Part shown: piece after piece, positions 1 through 9,157 of the stretch
Layout: every line of letters starts with the position of its first letter
Numbering within the stretch: position 1 is the stretch's first letter
Source: Candidatus Gastranaerophilales bacterium
Lineage (GTDB): Bacteria > Cyanobacteriota > Vampirovibrionia > Gastranaerophilales > Gastranaerophilaceae
Assembly: GCA_928722015.1 (NCBI GenBank)
Contig: CAKMWI010000007.1
Span: forward strand, 62,001 to 126,000
Length of the DNA stretch: 64,000 nucleotides
Direction of reading: 5' to 3'
Translations under genes and position numbers: made by a program
The notes under the pieces: generated by a model
Told to the model about the DNA's origin: nothing
Database searches by the model: none
The model's input: the letters and a program-made list of their open reading frames with translations, nothing else

Positions 1-699
<699 letters not shown>

Positions 700-893
700 T
701 AGCAAGCGAAGCCAATGAAGAGTTATTTGAACTTGTGATAAGCGAGTCAAATAAAGAAAAACTCAACATTATTTAAAGGCTGAGCAAGGAAATTGATGAA
801 AGCGTTAAACTTATAATCATTATGCAATCTTCAGCGTACGAAGCTGTTTGAAGAGTGGACAAAAGTTTCACAAGAAATCAGACAGGTAAAAGT

Positions 894-1012
894 TCGTCGG
901 TGACCAAGCGTGAGGAAAACACCCGTTCCCATCCCGAACACGGTCGTAAAGACTCATAGCGGTGAAAATACTTGGGGGGCCACCCCCTGGGAAGATAACT
1001 AGTTGCCGACAC
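894..1012 (+). rRNA. rrf: 5S ribosomal RNA
   Basis: 5S rRNA of about 119 nt lying roughly 195 nt after the 23S end. The terminal helix is visible: GTCGGTG at 896-902 pairs with TGCCGAC at 1004-1010, including two G-U pairs. The conserved loop CCCATCCCGAACACGG is at about 931-946. The exact ends are uncertain by 1-3 nt. No tRNA is seen in the 23S-5S spacer (700-893), which I read as processed leader and spacer sequence only. Confidence 0.93.
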
Positions 1013-1020
1013 CTAATTTA

Positions 1021-1060
1021 AAAGGTGGAATTGATAAGCAGATATATCGATTCCACCTTT
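1021..1060 (+). terminator. Rho-independent terminator of the rRNA operon
   Basis: A 14-bp stem (1021-1034 with 1047-1060, one G-U pair) closes a 12-nt loop and is followed by AATTTT. It sits directly after the 5S gene. Confidence 0.85.
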
Positions 1061-1255
1061 AATTTTATGTATAAAGAAAAGAAGCTCAAAAGAAAAGAGT
1101 CTGAAACAGACTCTCTGGAATTAAGAATAGCTGGAAGTATGAAAAAGATTTTTAATATATACAATTTAAATAAATAAGTGTATTTTTTACAATTACATAA
1201 CTGGGGATTATTATGTGCTACTTTACCTAGCTTACCTGGCTAGTATTTATTATGC

Positions 1256-1312
1256 AAAAATAAAGCAAAACGGCTCCAGAATAATAATTGGTTCCATTTT
1301 GCTTTTTATTTT
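1256..1312 (-). terminator. Terminator-like hairpin behind a minus-strand remnant
   Basis: AAATAAAGCAAAACGG (ending at 1273) pairs with CCATTTTGC and the following T/A-rich bases starting at 1294, with one mismatch. Read on the minus strand it follows the stop codon at 1321 within 10 nt and runs into a T-rich tract. It looks like the original terminator of the broken gene at 1321-1419. Confidence 0.55.
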
Positions 1313-1320
1313 CAGAATGA

Positions 1321-1419
1321 TTAATCAAATAGTGCGTTGATTTTATCCGTTATATCTTGAGGGGATATTTCATTAGTGATTTTATTAACTTTTTTATACT
1401 TTTTAATATTGATTTTTTT
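1321..1419 (-). pseudogene. C-terminal remnant of an unidentified protein
   Basis: On the minus strand a frame is open for 32 codons and ends with a stop at 1321-1323. Its last part reads NEISPQDITDKINALFD, which has protein-like composition. It has no ATG, GTG or TTG start and no ribosome binding site, and is bounded upstream by an in-frame stop in an A/T run. A terminator-like hairpin follows immediately. I read it as the tail of a decayed gene. The parent family is not recognised, and a chance open frame cannot be excluded. Confidence 0.35.
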
Positions 1420-1468
1420 TTATTTTTGATGTAGAATTTTCTAGCAAGAGATTAGTTGGGGTTGAAAT

Positions 1469-1705
1469 ATGCTAGTTTCCGAGATTGGGTATATAAATTC
1501 TGTATCAAAGAGCATGTACGGAATTGATGTAAACAAAAATCAGAATAATAAATATAATTTGGGTGAAGGTTTTGGACATTTTAATGAGCCTTACTCTAAT
1601 TATAAAAATAATTCAAATCTATTTACTAATTGGGCATCATCTTTGCAATCTATGTTTACACCTAAGGCTGATGAGAGTAAAAAATATTTATCTCTTATTG
1701 GATAG
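1469..1705 (+). CDS. Small hypothetical protein (78 aa)
   Basis: Unrecognised 78-residue soluble protein rich in Asn, Ser and Tyr, with no membrane segment or motif I know. The start has only a weak ribosome binding site (TTGGGGTTG, 5 nt before ATG). A T-rich tract upstream may carry its promoter. It ends 20 nt before the convergent MFS gene with no terminator between them. The even amino-acid use supports a real gene, but nothing shows function. Confidence 0.5.
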   Translation: MLVSEIGYINSVSKSMYGIDVNKNQNNKYNLGEGFGHFNEPYSNYKNNSNLFTNWASSLQSMFTPKADESKKYLSLIG

Positions 1706-1725
1706 TTATGTATATTATTTTTTTA

Positions 1726-2904
1726 TTAATGTAGATTTTGCTTGGTAGGAAATAGATATTTTACTAAGTATGAGCATACAGCAGGGATGGCTGATAGTAT
1801 AACAAGTACTGGGACGATGCTTGTTGCTTGAGCTATATAGCCAATTATAGACATTGCTATTGCTACTACTCCCCAAGAAAATCCATTTATAAATCCGCCG
1901 ATGATACTTTTGTATTTTGGAAGAATTTTTTGCGCTAGACTCATAGTAATTGGGGTTGCAAACATTGTAATAAATCCCATTAATGCAAAAATCACAAAAG
2001 AAATTTCCGGTAGGGTTTTATATGTCAGCATAAATAGAATCATCATTGGAAATGTTGCTATCATTGAAATGTAAAATACATTTGCTGTGCCTATTATTTT
2101 TTCAACTTTTGGGCTAAGCAGAGAGCCTATCCCTCCTAAAAATAAAAATAAGAATAATGCAATTCCTATTTGGAATTTTGAATAGCCCATTGATTTCCAT
2201 AAAAAAGGTAATAAAATTGAACATGAATTTGTTATTAGCGATTTCAGCATAGCGATTAAATTTAGAATATTCAATTTTTTATTAGAGAGTATATCTTTGA
2301 ACGCTTTTTTAAGGCAAAAATTTTCTTTTTGTGGTTGAGGTGTATGTGAAAATTTAGGTACACAATAAAACATTAGGGAAGCCCAAAGTACTCCAAGTAT
2401 AGCTAAAAAAGGCATTTTAGATAATCCAAAATATTGGGCAACAGATGAGGATAATAGTGGTCCAAGTGAGAAACCAAGAGTTCCCATTGCAATAAATATT
2501 CCCATATTTTTTACAATGTCTGTGGTAGAAAATTTTACTATAAATCCTAAGGCTTGTGGGTGAAAAAGGCTTGAACCAAGGCTGCCTAGGATTATAAATA
2601 AAATCATAATTGGTATATGAGATGCTACAGGAACCAATGAAATAAATATTGAGGTAAATAAAATTCCCCAAAATATTAATGCTCTTTTTCTCATCTTATC
2701 TGCAAAGAATCCGAAAATTGGTTGCAAAAGAGATGAAAATATATGTGAACAGCTTAATATTATAGTGGCAACGGGCATAGTAATTTTGACCTGTTCAGCG
2801 ATAAAAGGCATTATGGGGTTTAAAATTCCTGTGTAAATATCGTTTATAAAATGGGCTCCACAAAGCCAAATTTGTGTTTTTCGTTCGTTATTATTGTATA
2901 TCAT
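1726..2904 (-). CDS. MFS transporter, fosmidomycin-resistance (Fsr) type
   Basis: 392-residue major facilitator protein with about 12 hydrophobic segments. The N-terminal segment carries the HFINDIYTGILNPIMPF signature typical of Fsr-like exporters. A basic loop between TM2 and TM3 (FADKMRKR) is the MFS motif A region, and GSSLFHPQA near residue 113 is typical of Fsr proteins. It probably acts as a proton-driven drug or metabolite exporter in the inner membrane; the substrate cannot be read from sequence. It is divergent from the histidine kinase at 3038. There is no clear SD before the ATG; an A/T-rich -10-like sequence lies directly upstream. Confidence 0.85.
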   Translation of the reverse strand: MIYNNNERKTQIWLCGAHFINDIYTGILNPIMPFIAEQVKITMPVATIILSCSHIFSSLLQPIFGFFADKMRKRALIFWGILFTSIFISLVPVASHIPIMILFIILGSLGSSLFHPQALGFIVKFSTTDIVKNMGIFIAMGTLGFSLGPLLSSSVAQYFGLSKMPFLAILGVLWASLMFYCVPKFSHTPQPQKENFCLKKAFKDILSNKKLNILNLIAMLKSLITNSCSILLPFLWKSMGYSKFQIGIALFLFLFLGGIGSLLSPKVEKIIGTANVFYISMIATFPMMILFMLTYKTLPEISFVIFALMGFITMFATPITMSLAQKILPKYKSIIGGFINGFSWGVVAIAMSIIGYIAQATSIVPVLVILSAIPAVCSYLVKYLFPTKQNLH

Positions 2905-3022
2905 AATTTTATATTCGCATTAACAGTTAAAAAAATCAAATAGGACTATTGATTGGCAAGTGATTTATATTTTTACTATTTTCAAATTTATGATGAAATA
3001 CCTATGAAAAATATTATAATGG

Positions 3023-3031
3023 TGCTATAAT
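3023..3031 (+). promoter_or_regulatory. Extended -10 promoter placing the start at the ATG (leaderless)
   Basis: TGC-TATAAT at 3023-3031 lies 6 nt before the kinase ATG at 3038. Transcription 7 nt downstream of the -10 would begin at the A of ATG. No SD is present. A second TATAAT at 3015-3020 is an alternative that would give a leader of about 10 nt. Confidence 0.6.
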
Positions 3032-3037
3032 TGATTT

Positions 3038-4843
3038 ATGAGTGAGAATCAAAAGATTAGTTTTACGACACAAAACCGTTTAATTATTTTTGGATTGGTC
3101 TTGAGTACTCTTCTGATTATGGCGATTGCTATTTTTGCAACTGTTAATATTCAGAAGAATTTAAATGAAAGTTATCAGAATTTTGGGCAGGTAATTTCTA
3201 AGATTCTTGCTATAGAAAGTGTTGAAATTACTAAGGATGCATCTACACAAGATACTTTTCAAATATTAAAATCTCATTCTGATTCGATATTGAAATCACA
3301 CCAAGATATAGTATTTATAGAATTTCGAGATAATGGCGGAAAATTAATTTACAGGGCTCAGAATAATATGCATAAGAGTTCTAAGCGTCCTAATATCTCT
3401 GTATCTTCTCCAATGGTTAATGTTGCTGATGGAGCTAATATTGGTTCTGTTACTGTAGGTTTATCTGGTTCAATTGTTGGAAAAGTTTCATCAACAACAA
3501 GGGCTTCAATATTGTTTGTTTTTGTAATAGTTTGGCTTGTCTTTGCTTTTGTTGTATTGATTAATACATATCTTATAACGAGAGAATTAAGAATTTTACA
3601 TGATGGCGTTCAAAGGATTTCTTCAGGAGAATTTGGTTATAAGATTGAGGGAAAAGACGTAAGTGATGAAGTTCAGAGTTTGTTTGATTCATTTAATGAT
3701 ATGTCAACAAGGTTAAATATCTATGAAGAGCAAAATATCGAGCAGTTGACTCTTGAGAGAAATAAGCTGGAAGCAATATTGATGAGTATTGCTAACGGAG
3801 TAGTTGTTTGTGATAACAATGATACTGTTGTATTGATAAATAATCATGCTAAAGAACTTCTTGAATTGGAAGATGACCAACTACTTAATACAGATATTCA
3901 AAGTTATGTTGATACAGAAGGTGAGTATTGTTTTAAAGATAAAATTGAAGAGTATAAGAATTTATCTTTAGAAGAAAAATCGACCAAGCCTATTACGTTT
4001 AATATTACAATTGATGGAAGAATTTTAAAATCTATAATTTCACCAATGTTTACTCAAAATCATGATTATGTCGGTTATATTATTGTTCTTATTGATGTAA
4101 CAAGAGAAATTGAAATGGATCAAATGAAGTCTCAATTTATATCTAATGTTTCTCATGAATTGAGAACTCCTGTTACTGTTTTGAGAAGTTATATAGATAC
4201 TTTGTACAGTTATGGTGATGAGTTTGACGAGACTACTAAAAAAGAATTTATAGCAACGTTGAATACTGAAATAATACGTTTAAATAGTATGGTGAATGAT
4301 ATATTGGATTTCTCAAGACTTGATTCAAACGCACAAATTGAAAAAAGTGAAAATAATATTTCACAACTTGTGGATACATGTGTTAATCAGGTTCAAATTT
4401 TGCTAAAAGAACATAATTTGAAAATTGAAGTTGAAAAAGAAAGTGATATCCCTTTATTAATGTTTAATTATGACAGTATAGCAAGAGCTTTAACTAATTA
4501 TCTGTCAAATGCAATAAAGTATGCTCCACAAGATTCAACGATAACGGTTAGACTGTATAAAGAAATTGATAATAATCAAGTTGTTGTTACTGTTAGAGAT
4601 GAAGGTATTGGTATTGCCCCTGAGTTTCAAAAAAAGGTTTTTGAAAGATTTTTTAGGGTGGAAAATAAGACTCATAGTGTTAAAGGGACAGGTCTCGGAT
4701 TGCATCTTGTTAAAACTACTATAGAAAAACACCATCACGGACATGTATTTGTTATTTCGCAACCTAATCATGGTGCGACATTTGGTTTTACTTTGCCAAT
4801 TGATTTAACCTTAATTGATGATTCTGAGAATAATTTAGTATAA
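3038..4843 (+). CDS. Membrane sensor histidine kinase (HAMP-PAS-HisKA-HATPase)
   Basis: 601-residue sensor kinase of WalK/PhoR-like layout. TM1 is at about 14-36, followed by an extracytoplasmic sensor of about 120 residues, TM2 at 157-179, HAMP at 180-230, PAS at about 244-358, HisKA with phospho-acceptor His373 in SHELRTP, and a HATPase with the N box (NYLSNAIKYA), the G1 motif DEGIGIAP and the G2 motif GTGLGLHLVK. All key residues are present. There is no response regulator next to it, so it is an orphan here. The mRNA is probably leaderless. Its signal is unknown. Confidence 0.9.
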   Translation: MSENQKISFTTQNRLIIFGLVLSTLLIMAIAIFATVNIQKNLNESYQNFGQVISKILAIESVEITKDASTQDTFQILKSHSDSILKSHQDIVFIEFRDNGGKLIYRAQNNMHKSSKRPNISVSSPMVNVADGANIGSVTVGLSGSIVGKVSSTTRASILFVFVIVWLVFAFVVLINTYLITRELRILHDGVQRISSGEFGYKIEGKDVSDEVQSLFDSFNDMSTRLNIYEEQNIEQLTLERNKLEAILMSIANGVVVCDNNDTVVLINNHAKELLELEDDQLLNTDIQSYVDTEGEYCFKDKIEEYKNLSLEEKSTKPITFNITIDGRILKSIISPMFTQNHDYVGYIIVLIDVTREIEMDQMKSQFISNVSHELRTPVTVLRSYIDTLYSYGDEFDETTKKEFIATLNTEIIRLNSMVNDILDFSRLDSNAQIEKSENNISQLVDTCVNQVQILLKEHNLKIEVEKESDIPLLMFNYDSIARALTNYLSNAIKYAPQDSTITVRLYKEIDNNQVVVTVRDEGIGIAPEFQKKVFERFFRVENKTHSVKGTGLGLHLVKTTIEKHHHGHVFVISQPNHGATFGFTLPIDLTLIDDSENNLV

Positions 4844-4856
4844 TTTATTATAATTT

Positions 4857-5036
4857 ATGGACAAATTTGAGATAATACTTATTATAATTTTGGCAGCTGT
4901 TTTTATATCACATCCTATTTCCAGGAGTGCTAAGCCAAATTCTATTGATTCTGTGAATTTAGTAGCCGGAACGGCTATTGTTATATTTATTGTTTATATG
5001 GTCTATTCAATTATTAAATCTAAAAAGAATAGTTAA
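4857..5036 (+). CDS. Small membrane protein (59 aa), unrecognised
   Basis: A 59-codon frame starts with ATG 13 nt after the kinase stop. It has a hydrophobic N-terminal segment (residues 5-18), a short polar link, a second hydrophobic segment (about 36-53) and a Lys-rich end (KSKKNS), as expected for a two-span inner-membrane peptide. There is no SD. The close spacing suggests co-transcription or coupling with the kinase, although two TATAAT sequences (4839-4844, 4849-4854) could give a short separate transcript. Function is unknown; a modulator of the kinase is only a guess. Confidence 0.55.
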   Translation: MDKFEIILIIILAAVFISHPISRSAKPNSIDSVNLVAGTAIVIFIVYMVYSIIKSKKNS

Positions 5037-5107
5037 TATTGAAGTGAATTTTTTATTTTTTAAAATGTTAATTTTTTGTTTATTTTTTTAAATTTTTAAA
5101 AAATCGA

Positions 5108-5116
5108 TGTTATAAC
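5108..5116 (+). promoter_or_regulatory. Probable dnaK promoter (extended -10)
   Basis: TGT-TATAAC lies about 50 nt before the dnaK ATG, with a second candidate, TATAAG, at 5122-5127. The upstream region is very T-rich. I see no CIRCE inverted repeat, so HrcA control is not supported by sequence. Confidence 0.4.
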
Positions 5117-5168
5117 ATTATTATAAGAAACAATGATTAATTATTTTAAGTAAAGGAGATAAAATATT

Positions 5169-7022
5169 ATGGCAAAGACTATTGGTATTGACTTGGGTAC
5201 AACAAACTCAGTTGTTGCAGTTATGGAAGGTGGTAAACCAACCGTTATTGCAAATGCAGAAGGCTCTCGTACAACTCCTTCTATTGTAGGTTTTTCTAAA
5301 ACCGGTGAAAGACTTGTTGGTCAATTAGCTAAACGTCAAGCAATTGTTAATCCGGATAAAACTATTGCTTCAATAAAAAGACACATGGGTGAAAATTATA
5401 AAGTAAATATTGATGGAAAAGATTACACTCCACAAGAAATTTCATCTATGATTTTGAGAAAATTAGCGGATGATGCATCTAATTATTTGGGTGAAAAAGT
5501 AACATCTGCAGTTATTACTGTACCTGCATATTTTAATGATTCTCAAAGACAGGCAACTAAAGATGCAGGTAAAATTGCAGGATTGGATGTTTTACGTATT
5601 GTAAACGAACCTACCGCTGCAGCTTTGGCTTATGGTTTGGAAAAAGAAAAAGCTGAAAAAGTTTTAGTATTTGACTTAGGTGGTGGTACATTTGATGTAT
5701 CTGTTCTTGAAATTGGTGATGGTGTACACGAAGTATTATCAACATCAGGTGATACTCACTTAGGTGGTGATGATTTCGACCAAAAAGTTATGGATTGGAT
5801 TTGTGACGAATTCAAGAAACAAGAAGGTATTGATCTTAAAGGTGATAAACAAGCTATGCAACGTGTTAAGGAAGCTGCAGAAAAAGCTAAATGTGAATTG
5901 TCATCTGTATTTGAAACTAATATCAACTTACCATTCATCACAGCTGATGCAAATGGTCCAAAACACTTAGACTTGAATTTAACAAGAGCTAAATTTGAAG
6001 AATTAAGCTTCGACCTATTAGAAAGATGTAAAAAACCAGTTGAACAAGCTATTCAAGATGCTGGAATTTCAAAAGCTGATATCAACGAAGTTGTATTAGT
6101 TGGTGGTTCTTCAAGAATTCCTGCTGTACAGAAACTAGTAAAAGAATACACAGGTAAAGAACCTAACCAATCAGTTAACCCAGATGAAGTTGTAGCTGTT
6201 GGTGCTGCAATTCAGGCTGGTGTATTGGCCGGTGAAGTTAAAGACATAGTTCTTTTGGATGTAACTCCATTAACTCTTGGTATTGAAACATTAGGTGGTG
6301 TAATGACTCCTCTTGTTCCAAGAAATACTACAATCCCTGTTTCAAAATCTCAAGTGTTCTCAACTGCTGAAAATAATCAAACTGCTGTTGATATTCAGGT
6401 ATTACAAGGTGAAAGACCAATGGCTAAAGATAATAAGTCTTTAGGTATGTTCCGCTTGGAAGGTATTGCTCCTGCAATGCGTGGTGTTCCTCAAATTGAA
6501 GTTACATTTGATATTGACGCTAACGGTATTGTAAATGTTTCAGCTAAAGATAAAGCTACAAACAAAGAACAAAAAATTACAATTACAAATTCTTCTAACT
6601 TGTCTGAAGCTGACATTGATAAGATGGTTAAAGAAGCTGAAGCTAATGCAGCTGAAGATAAAAAGAAAAAAGAAGAAGCAGAAATTAAAAATAATGCTGC
6701 AAGTTTAATAGGTTCTGCTGATAGAGTTATGAAAGATTTTGAAGGTAAGATTGACTCTGCAGACAAATCTAAATTAGAGGAACAGAAAAATGCTTTACAA
6801 AAAGCTCTTGATGAAAATAAATCAACTGACGAATTAAAAAAATTGTCTGAGGAATTGCAGCAAACTATGTTTGGAATTTCACAAAAGGCTTATGAAGCTG
6901 TTCAAAAAGAAGGAGCTTCAGCACAAAGTGCAAATTCTGAAAATGCTTCATCAAATGAATCAGCAAATAACAGTAGTAACAATGACGATGATGTTATTGA
7001 TGCAGAATATACTAAAGAATAA
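5169..7022 (+). CDS. dnaK: Chaperone DnaK (Hsp70)
   Basis: 617-residue Hsp70. The N-terminal ATPase domain starts with the phosphate-1 motif GIDLGTTNS and contains VFDLGGGTFDVSVLE and VLVGGSSRIPAVQ. The substrate-binding domain begins after the DVTPLTLGIETLGG linker region, and a helical lid is followed by a Ser/Asn-rich acidic tail ending DDDVIDAEYTKE. Length is normal for the family. It refolds proteins in the cytoplasm with DnaJ and GrpE, which are not nearby. A strong SD (AAAGGAG, 10 nt before ATG) supports the start. It is probably monocistronic, given the terminator behind it. Confidence 0.98.
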   Translation: MAKTIGIDLGTTNSVVAVMEGGKPTVIANAEGSRTTPSIVGFSKTGERLVGQLAKRQAIVNPDKTIASIKRHMGENYKVNIDGKDYTPQEISSMILRKLADDASNYLGEKVTSAVITVPAYFNDSQRQATKDAGKIAGLDVLRIVNEPTAAALAYGLEKEKAEKVLVFDLGGGTFDVSVLEIGDGVHEVLSTSGDTHLGGDDFDQKVMDWICDEFKKQEGIDLKGDKQAMQRVKEAAEKAKCELSSVFETNINLPFITADANGPKHLDLNLTRAKFEELSFDLLERCKKPVEQAIQDAGISKADINEVVLVGGSSRIPAVQKLVKEYTGKEPNQSVNPDEVVAVGAAIQAGVLAGEVKDIVLLDVTPLTLGIETLGGVMTPLVPRNTTIPVSKSQVFSTAENNQTAVDIQVLQGERPMAKDNKSLGMFRLEGIAPAMRGVPQIEVTFDIDANGIVNVSAKDKATNKEQKITITNSSNLSEADIDKMVKEAEANAAEDKKKKEEAEIKNNAASLIGSADRVMKDFEGKIDSADKSKLEEQKNALQKALDENKSTDELKKLSEELQQTMFGISQKAYEAVQKEGASAQSANSENASSNESANNSSNNDDDVIDAEYTKE

Positions 7023-7058
7023 TCTAATATTAATATTCAATAGTAATAAAAATACAAA

Positions 7059-7085
7059 GAGACGGGTTCTAAAGCCCGTCTTTTT
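7059..7085 (+). terminator. Terminator between dnaK and mnmA
   Basis: GACGGG (7061-7066) pairs with CCCGTC (7075-7080), extended by a G-U and a U-A pair and flanked by A and T tracts. It terminates dnaK and can also act on the convergent mnmA gene. Confidence 0.85.
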
Positions 7086-7113
7086 GTATGTAGAAATTTA
7101 TTAACCTAATAAA

Positions 7114-8169
7114 TTAATAAATATTTGTTCCTCCACCTATCAGGTGTCCATCATTTATGTCATAAATTACTCCGGCTTGTCCCGGGGTAATTGAATTTAC
7201 CGGTTCGTAGAATTCTATTTCTGCTAAGTCATCTAAAACTTTTATATGTGCTTTTTTAGCTTGCATATTGTATCTGATTTTTACCATTGCATCAAATTCT
7301 TTTTCTTTTATTGGGTAAGAAAAATTCAAATCTTTTATTGCAAGTTTTGTTCTTAAATCATCTTCTCGTTTTCCTAGATATACAATGTTTTTTTCAGCGT
7401 CTATATCTATTACGTATAATGGATATGGAGCAGCTATTCCAATTCCTTTTCTTTGTCCTATTGTATATTGATAGTATCCGGAATGAGTTCCAAGTTTTTT
7501 ACCGGTTGAAATTTCTATGAAATCTCCTGGTATGTTGCCAAATTTCTCAATTAAATATTTTTTTGTGGTATTTGGTTTTTGGATAAAACATATATCCTGA
7601 CTTTCTTTAGACGATTTTGGAGGCAGGTCGTATTTATATGCAAGTTGCCTTACTTGAGATTTTTCATAATCGTATAAAGGAAAATTTGTTTTGGATAATT
7701 GTTTTTGCCCTAATCTATATAAAAAATATAACTGATCTTTATGTTCATCTTTTGCCGGATATAGTTTGTAAACTCCATCTATGAATTTCACTTGCGCATA
7801 GTGGCCTGTTGCAAAAATATCGGCATGTAACTGAGTTGTTGCGTATTCAAAGATTTCTCCCCATTTTATAAATTCATTGCAGGCTATGCAAGGATTTGGT
7901 GTTTCACCTTTTTTATAGGATAATTCAAAATAGTCTATAACTTGTTTTTTAAATTTAGTGCATAAATCAAGGATATAAAGTTGTATTCCAAGTTTATCAG
8001 CAACATTTTGGGCATTTTGGCAAACTGTTTCAGCACATTGTGTATTTACCATTTTACCTGTAATTCCCACTACTTCATATCCTTGTTGCTGTAATAATAG
8101 TGCAGTTACGGAACTATCTACTCCTCCGCTCATTGCTACTGCTGCAATTTTCTTTTTCTTATTTTCCAT
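7114..8169 (-). CDS. mnmA: tRNA-specific 2-thiouridylase MnmA
   Basis: 351-residue ATP-dependent enzyme that thiolates U34 of tRNA-Lys, -Glu and -Gln, using sulfur relayed from a cysteine desulfurase. The PP-loop AMSGGVDSSV is at residues 13-22. The first catalytic cysteine lies in NPCIACNEF near residue 94-97 and the second in SQDICFI near 193. The C-terminal beta-barrel segments are present. Length is normal. An SD-like AAAGGATA precedes ATG, and a GATAAT -10 lies in the 80-nt gap shared with the divergent TPR gene. Confidence 0.96.
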   Translation of the reverse strand: MENKKKKIAAVAMSGGVDSSVTALLLQQQGYEVVGITGKMVNTQCAETVCQNAQNVADKLGIQLYILDLCTKFKKQVIDYFELSYKKGETPNPCIACNEFIKWGEIFEYATTQLHADIFATGHYAQVKFIDGVYKLYPAKDEHKDQLYFLYRLGQKQLSKTNFPLYDYEKSQVRQLAYKYDLPPKSSKESQDICFIQKPNTTKKYLIEKFGNIPGDFIEISTGKKLGTHSGYYQYTIGQRKGIGIAAPYPLYVIDIDAEKNIVYLGKREDDLRTKLAIKDLNFSYPIKEKEFDAMVKIRYNMQAKKAHIKVLDDLAEIEFYEPVNSITPGQAGVIYDINDGHLIGGGTNIY

Positions 8170-8235
8170 TATTGTATCCTTTGTTTATGCTTATTATCTA
8201 ACAAAATTGGCAAAATATCCAATGAATGTATTTTA

Positions 8236-8244
8236 TGTTATAAT
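8236..8244 (+). promoter_or_regulatory. Extended -10 promoter, leaderless start
   Basis: TGT-TATAAT ends 6 nt before the ATG at 8251, with no SD in between. This is the same geometry as at 3023, 35728 and 40984. Confidence 0.65.
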
Positions 8245-8250
8245 GCAGTT

Positions 8251-9156
8251 ATGAAAAAGTTTATACTATCCATAGTTTTTATGCTAAGTATTTGTTCTGT
8301 TCTTCCGGTATATGCTAGTGAAATGGAAGAGGACTATTTGGATATTGCTTCAAACTATTGTGTTGTTGGGGATTACTCTTCTGCAATGGAGTATTTGGAT
8401 AAAATTTTGGCAATAAATCCTGACAATAAACAGGTTATTGATTTGAAAAAAGGATTGGAGCATGTGATATCTCAAGATAAAAAATCATTTATTATGGCTG
8501 TAAATCCATTGGTAAAACAAGCTCAGGAGTATAAACGTGTTGGAGATGAAAAAATGGAGCTATCCACACTTTTGGAAGGTGCAAATAGCGAAAATTCATA
8601 TCTTGCATATTATTATCTGGGAAACTTTTATCGTGATAAAAAAGATTATCAAAAGGCAATTGACGCATATAATTCTGCGCTTTCTGCGCGTCCTGATTTT
8701 TCACAAGCATATCTTGCTTCAGCAATTGTATTATATGAACTTGGTAAATTTGATGCTGTTATTAATCCAATTGATAAATATTTAACGTTCAATCCTAATG
8801 ATGATTTAGCTTATGCGGTTAAGTCCAGAGCAGAGTTTGAGCTGGGAATGATGGATGATGCACAGCTGAATAACGCTAAAGCCCTTGAGATTAATAATTG
8901 TTCGGATTATCTTTTTGATAAAGCCAAAATTTTATATAAGCAAGGAAATTATAATGAGTCAAAACAACTTTTTAGTGATTTGGCATCTGATATTCAAACT
9001 TCAAAAATTTATGAATATATGGGATTGTGTGATTATGCATTGCAGAATTATACAAGTGCGTTGATGAATATTGATAAAGCAATCATACTCTCTAACGATG
9101 ACATGTATTTGGAACAAAAGTATAATGAGATAAAAGATATATTGGAAAGTAATTAG
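8251..9156 (+). CDS. Secreted TPR-repeat protein
   Basis: 301 residues: a signal peptide (about 1-22, cleavage near VYAS) and then several tetratricopeptide repeats (for example NYCVVGDYSSAMEYLDKILA, LGNFYRDKKDYQKAIDAYNS, SAIVLYELGKFDAVINPIDK). TPR arrays bind proteins, so this is likely a periplasmic scaffold. Its stop is 1 nt before the ATG of the metallophosphoesterase, so the two are co-expressed. The partner is unknown. Confidence 0.8.
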   Translation: MKKFILSIVFMLSICSVLPVYASEMEEDYLDIASNYCVVGDYSSAMEYLDKILAINPDNKQVIDLKKGLEHVISQDKKSFIMAVNPLVKQAQEYKRVGDEKMELSTLLEGANSENSYLAYYYLGNFYRDKKDYQKAIDAYNSALSARPDFSQAYLASAIVLYELGKFDAVINPIDKYLTFNPNDDLAYAVKSRAEFELGMMDDAQLNNAKALEINNCSDYLFDKAKILYKQGNYNESKQLFSDLASDIQTSKIYEYMGLCDYALQNYTSALMNIDKAIILSNDDMYLEQKYNEIKDILESN

Positions 9157-9157
9157 A

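Larger units (their letters stand above)
1061..1468. other. Non-coding stretch, no intact gene
   Basis: About 400 nt without an intact gene. It holds a compact 8-bp hairpin with a 3-nt loop (AGAGTCTG at 1096-1103, CAGACTCT at 1107-1114) that has no T tract after it, a terminator-like hairpin at 1256-1312 and a short minus-strand coding remnant at 1321-1419. The T-rich segment 1400-1440 probably holds the promoter for the next plus-strand ORF. Confidence 0.5.

Noticed and set aside
700..893. tRNA gene in the 23S-5S spacer
   Set aside because: No cloverleaf arms or TTC-loop box (GGTTCGAATCC-like) could be found.
5040..5168. CIRCE/HrcA control of dnaK
   Set aside because: No TTAGCACTC-N9-GAGTGCTAA-like repeat is present upstream of dnaK.
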